From Bradyrhizobium sp. (GTDB lineage Bacteria; Pseudomonadota; Alphaproteobacteria; Rhizobiales; Xanthobacteraceae): DNA of 11,328 nt. The notes beneath the pieces were generated by a model. It did no database searches. It had not been told where the DNA came from and worked only from the letters and a program-made list of their open reading frames with translations. How positions within the stretch are numbered: position 1 is the stretch's first letter; each line of letters starts with the position of its first letter. Made by a program: the position numbers and the translations under genes. The stretch lies in NCBI GenBank assembly GCA_025960445.1, contig JAICIT010000037.1:1-11328 (forward strand), read 5' to 3'. This document shows, piece after piece, positions 7,065-11,328 of the stretch.

Positions 7065-7558
7065 TTGAAATAGTCGAACGGTTCACGGCAACTCCTGCAA
7101 CGCCAGAGCGCCTTGCATGATGTCGAACCGAATTCGGACAGCACCTCGGTATTGTCGGAGCCGCATTGCGGGCACGTCACCTGCTGCACGCCAAACAGCG
7201 CGCGTCGGGAACTTGCCGCCTGCGGCGGAGCGATGCCGTACTCCCGGAGTTTGCGGCGGCCGTCTTCGCTCATCCAGTCGGTGGTCCAGGCCGGCGACAG
7301 CACCGTACGTACTTTTGAGTTGCGGAATCCGCTGCGCTCCAGCGCCAACTCAATTTCGACCTTGATCATATTCATCGCCGGGCAACCGGAATAGGTCGGC
7401 GTGATCGTAACTTCGACGCAACCATCGTTGATCGCCACGTCGCGCAGCACACCGAGATCGGAAATCGTAAGCACCGGAATTTCCGGATCGACCACGCCTG
7501 CGGCTACTTCCCAGGCACGCTGGAGCAGCTCCTCGTCCCTGAACGCGGCGATCACCAT
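7055..7558 (-). CDS. paaD: Phenylacetyl-CoA epoxidase maturation protein PaaD
   Basis: The 167-residue protein has an N-terminal MIP18/DUF59 domain, with VVDPEIP (residues 22-28) and TYSGCPAM (55-62, Cys59). The C-terminal tail has six cysteines (129, 132, 148, 154, 157, 166) in a CPQC...C...CRSC...FKCH arrangement that probably binds zinc or an Fe-S cluster. This combination is specific to PaaD, an essential accessory factor thought to help assemble metal centres of the PaaABCE complex; it is not a structural subunit. It is called PaaJ or PaaD depending on the naming scheme. The ATG overlaps the paaC stop by 7 bp (7552-7558) and the end overlaps paaE, so all three are likely translated in a coupled way. 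Confidence 0.95.
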   Translation of the reverse strand: MVIAAFRDEELLQRAWEVAAGVVDPEIPVLTISDLGVLRDVAINDGCVEVTITPTYSGCPAMNMIKVEIELALERSGFRNSKVRTVLSPAWTTDWMSEDGRRKLREYGIAPPQAASSRRALFGVQQVTCPQCGSDNTEVLSEFGSTSCKALWRCRSCREPFDYFKCH

Positions 7559-8328
7559 GTGACACCCGGGAATGTCCGCTGCATCGCCTGCAACTCGCTA
7601 AGCAGGTGGCCGAGGTGCTCGCTGTGCCGACCGCTGCGGCCGCCCTTTTGCATCCATTCCCTTTTCGGCAACGCCATCGTCGCCTCGCTCATCACGGAGG
7701 AAACAGTCTTAAGCCAATGCGGATGCAAGCCGGCGGGATCGATGGCAATCCCGGCATCGATCAGGGCGCGCTCGCTCTCATCGACCTCGAACATCTCGCC
7801 GGTGAAGGCCCAGAGATCGTCGACCGCGCCTTGCGCACGACGATGGCTTTCCTCGGTACCATCGCCTAGCCGGAGCATCCATTCCGACGAATGACGCAGA
7901 TGGTACGCGCTTTCCTTTTCCGATTTGGCTGCAATCGCCGCCAGCGTCGCATCGGCCGATTTCATCATCGCCCGCCAGTACAGATCGGCGAAGGCAGCAT
8001 AGAAGAATTGACGCACCATCGTGCGCGCGAAATCGCCGTTGGGCTGCTCCAGCAGCAGCAGGTTACGGTACTGCCGGACATCGCGCAGATAAGCGAATTT
8101 GTCTTCGTCATTGTCCCTGCCCTCGATGATCCCGGCGTAGCTGTAGAGCTCGCGCGCCTGGCCGAGCAGATCGAGGCCCATATTGGCCAGCGCCATATCT
8201 TCTTCCATCATCGGCGCGTAGCCGCACCATTCGGAAAGCCGGTGGCCGAGTATCAGCGCGTCATCGGCCCGGCGCAGCACGTACAGCACCAGCGGCGTTT
8301 CCGAAACCGTGATCGAGGCTGTCGCCAT
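7552..8328 (-). CDS. paaC: Phenylacetyl-CoA epoxidase structural subunit PaaC
   Basis: PaaC is the ferritin-like partner of the catalytic PaaA subunit; it holds PaaA in shape and does not carry out the oxidation itself. The 258-residue protein shows the typical start YVLRRADDALILGHRLSEWCG, here broken to keep it short as RRADDALILGHRLSEWC, the segment LANMGLDLLGQARELY, and the end LQAMQRTFPGVTW. I chose ATG 8328, with GGAG just upstream. The frame continues to a TTG at 8361, but that extension runs into the palindromic repeat (8351-8388) and is unlikely to be translated. The gene lies 118 bp after paaB, an unusually wide gap inside this operon, and overlaps paaD by 7 bp. Confidence 0.94.
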   Translation of the reverse strand: MATASITVSETPLVLYVLRRADDALILGHRLSEWCGYAPMMEEDMALANMGLDLLGQARELYSYAGIIEGRDNDEDKFAYLRDVRQYRNLLLLEQPNGDFARTMVRQFFYAAFADLYWRAMMKSADATLAAIAAKSEKESAYHLRHSSEWMLRLGDGTEESHRRAQGAVDDLWAFTGEMFEVDESERALIDAGIAIDPAGLHPHWLKTVSSVMSEATMALPKREWMQKGGRSGRHSEHLGHLLSELQAMQRTFPGVTW

Positions 8329-8350
8329 GTTTCTCCGATCGTCGCTCGCT

Positions 8351-8441
8351 ATCCTGAGCAAGCCTGAAAAGCAGGCGTCTCGGAGGATGAGCTCGGGCCT
8401 AATGGCGAGAGGACGCTATCGCGCTTTCTCGCCATCAGGAT
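8351..8441. repeat. Double-palindrome element in the paaB-paaC spacer
   Basis: Nearly the whole 118-bp spacer is made of inverted repeats. The first palindrome (8351-8388) has outer arms ATCCT/AGGAT and an inner stem GCCTG/CAGGC around an AAAAG loop. The second (8402-8435) has a perfect 9-bp stem ATGGCGAGA/TCTCGCCAT around a 16-nt loop. The ends of the whole block, ATCCTGA (8351-8357) and TCAGGAT (8435-8441), are also perfect inverted repeats of 7 bp. The first palindrome resembles the repeat at 5922-5965 in reverse orientation. Two palindromes in about 100 bp is the layout known from RIME-type elements of Rhizobiaceae; identity with RIME is not claimed. In the transcript both fold between paaB and paaC. 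Confidence 0.7.
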
Positions 8442-8446
8442 CAAAA

Positions 8447-8734
8447 TCACATATGTCCAACTTCTTCAGGCACTTCATAGAAAGTGGGGTGGCGATAAAT
8501 CTTGGATTCAGCCGGCTCGAACATCATGCCCTTGTCTGTCGGATCGGACGCGGTGATCGCTGCCGATGGCACGACCCAGATCGATAGGCCCTCGCCGCGC
8601 CGGGTGTAGATGTCGCGCGCCGCTTGCAGCGCCAGTGTTGCATCCGCGGCGTGCAGCGACCCGACATGCTTGTGCGCAAGCCCGTTGCGGCTTCGAATGA
8701 ACACTTCCCATAGTGGCGTATTCGGCGTGCCCAT
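8447..8734 (-). CDS. paaB: Phenylacetyl-CoA epoxidase subunit PaaB
   Basis: The 95-residue protein is nearly collinear with E. coli PaaB, which is also 95 residues long. Diagnostic parts are LWEVFIRSRNGLAHKHVGS, LHAADATLAL, YTRRGEGLSIWVV and the end PAESKIYRHPTFYEVPEE. PaaB bridges PaaAC heterodimers in the large epoxidase assembly and is needed for electron transfer, but has no cofactor of its own. I chose ATG 8734, because GGAGG stands five bases before it; the ATG at 8746 lies upstream of this site and would add only four residues. It follows paaA after 27 bp, and paaC comes 118 bp later across a palindromic element. Confidence 0.95.
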   Translation of the reverse strand: MGTPNTPLWEVFIRSRNGLAHKHVGSLHAADATLALQAARDIYTRRGEGLSIWVVPSAAITASDPTDKGMMFEPAESKIYRHPTFYEVPEEVGHM

Positions 8735-8761
8735 GCTGGCCTCCATAGATCCCGTCGCGGC

Positions 8762-9748
8762 CTACGCGGCCGCTTGGCGGCTCCTGCGCTTCTCGGCGTA
8801 GGCCAGCGCGGCCTCCCGCACCCATGCGCCTTCGTCATGGGCCGAGCGGCGCGCCGCCAGCCGCTCGCGGTTGCAGGGGCCGTTGCCGGCAAGCACCTGC
8901 TTGAATTCATTCCAGTCAATCCCGCTGTACTCCCAATGTCCCGTCGCCTGGTTCAGCTTCATGCCAGGATCAGGAATGGTCAGCCGCAAATATTGGGCCT
9001 GCGGCACCGTGGCGTCGACGAACTTCTGCCGCAGCTCATCATTGGAGAAACGCTTGATCTTCCATTTCGTCGAGGTGTCGCTGTGCTGGCTCGCCTGGTC
9101 GGGCGGCCCGAACATCATCAGCACCGGCCACCACCAGCGATCGAGCGCGTCCTGCGCCATCGCTCTCTGCTCGTCGGAGCCCCGCGCCAGCGTCAGCATG
9201 ATCTCGTAGCCTTGACGCTGGTGAAATGATTCCTCCTTGCACACGCGGATCATCGCCCGCGCATAGGGGCCATAGGAGCAGCGGCACAGCGGAATCTGAT
9301 TCATGATCGCGGCACCATCGACCAGCCATCCGATCACGCCGATGTCCGCCCAGGTCAACGTGGGATAATTGAAGATCGAGGAATACTTCGCCTTTCCGGC
9401 CAGCATCTGATCGACCAGTTCCTCGCGCGAGGCGCCGAGCGTTTCCGCTGCGGCGTAAAGATAAAGGCCGTGGCCGCACTCGTCCTGCACTTTGGCCAAC
9501 AACGCGGCCTTGCGACGGAGCGAGGGGGCGCGCGTGATCCAGTTGCCTTCCGGCAGCATGCCGACGATTTCCGAATGGGCATGCTGGGAGATCTGCCGGG
9601 TCAGCGTCTTGCGGTACGCCGCGGGCATCCAGTCATTGGGCTCAATGCGTTCTTCGGCATCGATCCGCGCCTGAAACTGCGAGGCGCGAGCGGCGTCCTC
9701 ACCGCTGGGGTTTTCGGCTTCCGAGGTGTTGAGCGCCTGCGTGTACAT
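8762..9748 (-). CDS. paaA: Phenylacetyl-CoA epoxidase catalytic subunit PaaA
   Basis: PaaA is the diiron oxygenase that inserts one oxygen atom into the ring of phenylacetyl-CoA, giving the 1,2-epoxide. The 328-residue protein matches E. coli PaaA over nearly its full length. Glu60 (HAHSEIVG), Glu90 and His93 (QDECGHG), and the Glu173/His176 pair (EESFHQ) lie where the iron ligands are expected. [19 protein letters not shown] and [15 protein letters not shown] are further family blocks. The N-terminus is about 18 residues longer than in E. coli and of low complexity. The ATG has GGAGGT upstream at normal distance. It is the first epoxidase gene of the minus-strand unit, 52 bp after paaX, with a candidate promoter in that gap. 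Confidence 0.97.
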   Translation of the reverse strand: MYTQALNTSEAENPSGEDAARASQFQARIDAEERIEPNDWMPAAYRKTLTRQISQHAHSEIVGMLPEGNWITRAPSLRRKAALLAKVQDECGHGLYLYAAAETLGASREELVDQMLAGKAKYSSIFNYPTLTWADIGVIGWLVDGAAIMNQIPLCRCSYGPYARAMIRVCKEESFHQRQGYEIMLTLARGSDEQRAMAQDALDRWWWPVLMMFGPPDQASQHSDTSTKWKIKRFSNDELRQKFVDATVPQAQYLRLTIPDPGMKLNQATGHWEYSGIDWNEFKQVLAGNGPCNRERLAARRSAHDEGAWVREAALAYAEKRRSRQAAA

Positions 9749-9771
9749 GGCTGACCTCCAGGGAAGCCATC

Positions 9772-9799
9772 AATATATAACAAAATATCTGATTTTCAA
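9772..9799 (-). promoter_or_regulatory. Candidate promoter for paaABCDE
   Basis: On the minus strand TTGAAA (9799-9794) and TATATT (9777-9772) are separated by 16 bp in a sharply AT-rich stretch just after the paaX stop codon. The putative -10 is about 24 bp before the paaA start, leaving room for the GGAGGT ribosome site. This is the best promoter-like sequence in the window, although untested. It would let paaA be expressed apart from paaX. Confidence 0.5.
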
Positions 9800-9820
9800 C
9801 CTATTTGTGTAACATATATC
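9778..9820 (-). promoter_or_regulatory. Repeated motif at the paaX end, possible PaaX operator
   Basis: Reading the minus strand, GATATATGTTA (9820-9810, inside the last codons of paaX) and GATATTTTGTTA (9789-9778, inside the candidate paaA promoter) are near-identical direct repeats that start 31 bp apart, about three helical turns. The same region can also be read as an imperfect inverted repeat with ATATAT ends. A regulator bound here would control paaA directly. PaaX is the obvious candidate but this is inference. Confidence 0.35.
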
Positions 9821-10685
9821 GATCTGCGAAACGCTGCCGGAGTTCGGCTCCGCCGGGCGGCAGCGCGCCGCTTTCGTTGGAACCATGTTGGTCCAGCCAT
9901 TTTTCGGAACCGGGCAGCAAAGCGCGATAGATTTCACCGCAGAGCTGCCGGGCCGGGCGTCCCGGCCAGTCCTTTGGCAGCAATGCAGGCGGCAGTAGCG
10001 GATCGCGCAACACCACGCGCCTGTAATAATGGATCAGTAATATCCGTGCGGTGAAGGCCTCGATTTCGGACAACCGCGCGCGCCGGCCGATCCAGGCGCG
10101 TAACGGTTCGAAGGTCCTGATGAATTTCAGATAGGCATCCGAGGTGCGATCCAGCGGCCAGCTTTCGCTGAGAAGTCGCCGGCCGCTAACATCCTCGGCG
10201 GAAACCTCGAGCCGGATCGCACCGCTTGCCTCGTCGGGTATCGGAACGCCCGATGGCGCGACCCATACGCCCGGTAGCGGGCTGCCGAACCCGGCATTTT
10301 TCAGTGCCTCGCGCGAAGCATCCCGCTCCTCGCTGCTGCCGATCAACAGGAGTTCGAACCTTCCCGTCCAATCCGAGGCTTGCGGATCGTAAATGTGCCT
10401 GGTCGCGGTATCAAACGTGTGCCGGCCCTTCTTCGCCAACCGGTAGAAGCTGTTGCGGCCGACCTTGCTGCGCTCGAGCCAGCCATCCGCGGCGAGCCGG
10501 GACATCGCCGTGCGCACCACGCCACTGTCGATGTCCAGTGTTTCGAAAAATCCCAAAAGCGTTCCGAGCCAGACCGAACCGCCGCGCGGCACGATCGCAT
10601 CACCAAAAACCGTGATGATGATCGAGCCCGTACGCGAAGGTTCGCGCTTGAGCTGTGTGAGGATGCGGGCGAGCGGGTGCGGCAT
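9801..10685 (-). CDS. paaX: Phenylacetic acid degradation repressor PaaX
   Basis: The 294-residue protein fits PaaX, the repressor of paa genes that lets go of DNA when it binds phenylacetyl-CoA. An N-terminal winged helix-turn-helix (about residues 20-90, including SVWLGTLLGFFETLDI, VVRTAMSRLAADGWLERSK and NSFYRLAKKGR) matches the PaaX N-terminal domain. A middle part with WTGRFELLLIG and a C-terminal PaaX_C segment (LPKDWPGRPARQLCGEIYR) follow. The only possible starts are ATG 10685 and TTG 10691, as a stop lies at 10713-10715; I prefer the ATG. Neither has a clear ribosome site, so expression may be weak. It lies 45 bp after the end of the hydrolase gene and 52 bp before paaA on the same strand. 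Confidence 0.92.
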   Translation of the reverse strand: MPHPLARILTQLKREPSRTGSIIITVFGDAIVPRGGSVWLGTLLGFFETLDIDSGVVRTAMSRLAADGWLERSKVGRNSFYRLAKKGRHTFDTATRHIYDPQASDWTGRFELLLIGSSEERDASREALKNAGFGSPLPGVWVAPSGVPIPDEASGAIRLEVSAEDVSGRRLLSESWPLDRTSDAYLKFIRTFEPLRAWIGRRARLSEIEAFTARILLIHYYRRVVLRDPLLPPALLPKDWPGRPARQLCGEIYRALLPGSEKWLDQHGSNESGALPPGGAELRQRFADRYMLHK

Positions 10686-10697
10686 CCGCAACGCATA

Positions 10698-10711
10698 GCG
10701 CGTTTTCGCGC
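10698..10711. other. Inverted repeat just upstream of paaX
   Basis: GCGCG and CGCGC flank TTTT on the plus strand (AAAA on the minus), giving a perfect 5-bp GC stem that ends 12 bp before the paaX ATG. It covers the place where a paaX ribosome site would stand. There is no following U-run, so it is not a typical terminator for the upstream hydrolase. It might limit paaX translation or serve as a protein-binding site. Confidence 0.35.
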
Positions 10712-10730
10712 CTCACAACAACCAAGCCTG

Positions 10731-11328
10731 CTAACGGTTGGGATCAGGATACACCATGCTGCGCCATCCGCTGCGTTCGAACGGCCTCCACTTGCCTTCA
10801 GGCTGGGCCAAGCGATCGGAGACCGCGTAAACGACGGCTGGATGATGGCCCATGCCGCAATGGCTGCTTTCGACCTCGATGCTTTCGGACAGCGACGACG
10901 TCTTTTCCACGCAGCCTTGCCAGGCGCAGATCCCGTCGGTTCGACTGAAGATTGCGGTGGTCGGCACTGGCGGCGCCTCGGCAAGTGACCCACCGAACCG
11001 CTGATCCTGCTCCTCGGCGCTGCGGCCGCTCGCCATTTCGTAAACGCGCCAAGCATTGGTTGACTTGGGAGTGCCGGCAAATGGACTACCGAGCGTGATG
11101 ACGGAGCGCACGCGATCCGGCATCATCTTTGCCAACTGCCGCGCGTAAAGCCCGCCCAGACTCCAGCCAATCAGGCTTATTTTGCGTCCATGCACGTCGT
11201 TGAGTTCGGTTACCAGATCGAGCATCGCGCGTTGCACGCCTTGGCGCAGGCCGAGATTGCGGCCTTGGCGCCAGCCGCTTACCGCATATCCGCGATTTCG
11301 GAGAAAGCTCCGTAATGGTCGCGTCGAA
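10731..11328 (-). CDS. Alpha/beta-hydrolase (lipase/esterase-like), N-terminus outside the window
   Basis: The frame runs from the right edge of the window to TAG at 10731-10733; 198 residues are visible. The stretch RNRGYAVSGWRQGRNLG near the visible start is typical of the region before the nucleophile in cytosolic lipase-like alpha/beta-hydrolases. The nucleophile elbow IGWSLGG gives Ser56 in visible numbering. Asp131 (SRTDGICAW) and His156 (SSHCGMGHHP) complete the triad. A GTG within this frame at 11237 is internal, because the coding pattern clearly continues past it. Substrate is unknown: an ester or lipid is likely. It lies 45 bp upstream of paaX on the same strand and could be co-transcribed with it, but nothing links it to phenylacetate. 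Confidence 0.82.
   Translation of the reverse strand, partial: STRPLRSFLRNRGYAVSGWRQGRNLGLRQGVQRAMLDLVTELNDVHGRKISLIGWSLGGLYARQLAKMMPDRVRSVITLGSPFAGTPKSTNAWRVYEMASGRSAEEQDQRFGGSLAEAPPVPTTAIFSRTDGICAWQGCVEKTSSLSESIEVESSHCGMGHHPAVVYAVSDRLAQPEGKWRPFERSGWRSMVYPDPNR

Noticed and set aside
8329..8361. An 11-residue N-terminal extension of PaaC from TTG 8361
   Set aside because: It lies partly in the palindromic repeat, while ATG 8328 has a GGAG site and gives the usual N-terminus.
8351..8441. A CRISPR array or intrinsic terminator in the paaB-paaC gap
   Set aside because: There are palindromes but no regularly spaced direct repeats, and no U-run follows either stem on the transcript strand.
10343..11080. 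A 245-codon minus-strand frame across the paaX-hydrolase junction
   Set aside because: It overlaps paaX and the hydrolase in another frame, is rich in Arg, Ser and Pro, and has no recognisable motif.

Overview
The window looks like chromosomal DNA from a GC-rich alphaproteobacterium, most likely a Bradyrhizobium relative (Bradyrhizobium, Rhodopseudomonas, Afipia). I base this on the codon use, on protein sequences that read like that group's, and on two short palindromic intergenic repeats that begin ATCCT-CGAGAC and end GCTCAG-AT. I recall repeats of this kind as common in those genomes, but could not check this here. The genus is an inference. I see no phage, transposase, CRISPR or tRNA.

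Left part (1-3829). The end of a sulfite-oxidase-like molybdopterin oxidoreductase is followed by an alpha/beta-hydrolase fused to an OsmC thiol-peroxidase-like domain. Next comes a membrane fatty-acid desaturase. On the opposite strand, overlapping the desaturase end by 4 bp, is a YeeE/YedE (TsuA-like) sulfur-compound importer. Three of the four genes fit a loose theme of sulfur, thiol and redox chemistry, but nothing proves that they work together.

Right part (4088-10685) is a phenylacetic acid (paa) catabolic cluster in two convergent units. On the plus strand, paaI (acyl-CoA thioesterase) and paaK (phenylacetate-CoA ligase) run rightward. On the minus strand, paaX (repressor), then paaA, paaB, paaC, paaD and paaE (the complete ring-epoxidising multicomponent monooxygenase and its maturation factor) run leftward. 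PaaK makes phenylacetyl-CoA, PaaABCE epoxidises its ring, PaaD helps the complex mature, PaaI rescues CoA from dead-end thioesters, and PaaX is expected to shut the genes off until phenylacetyl-CoA appears. The later steps (paaG, paaZ, paaF, paaH, paaJ) are not in the window.

The far right end (10731-11328) holds most of an alpha/beta-hydrolase, on the same strand as paaX and upstream of it.

The genes are of recognised families. The less ordinary material lies between them: a 91-bp double-palindrome element in the paaB-paaC spacer, a related repeat between the ends of paaK and paaE, an AT-rich promoter/operator candidate overlapping the paaX stop codon, and a four-codon reading frame whose stop overlaps the GTG start of paaI. 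I found no convincing undescribed system.
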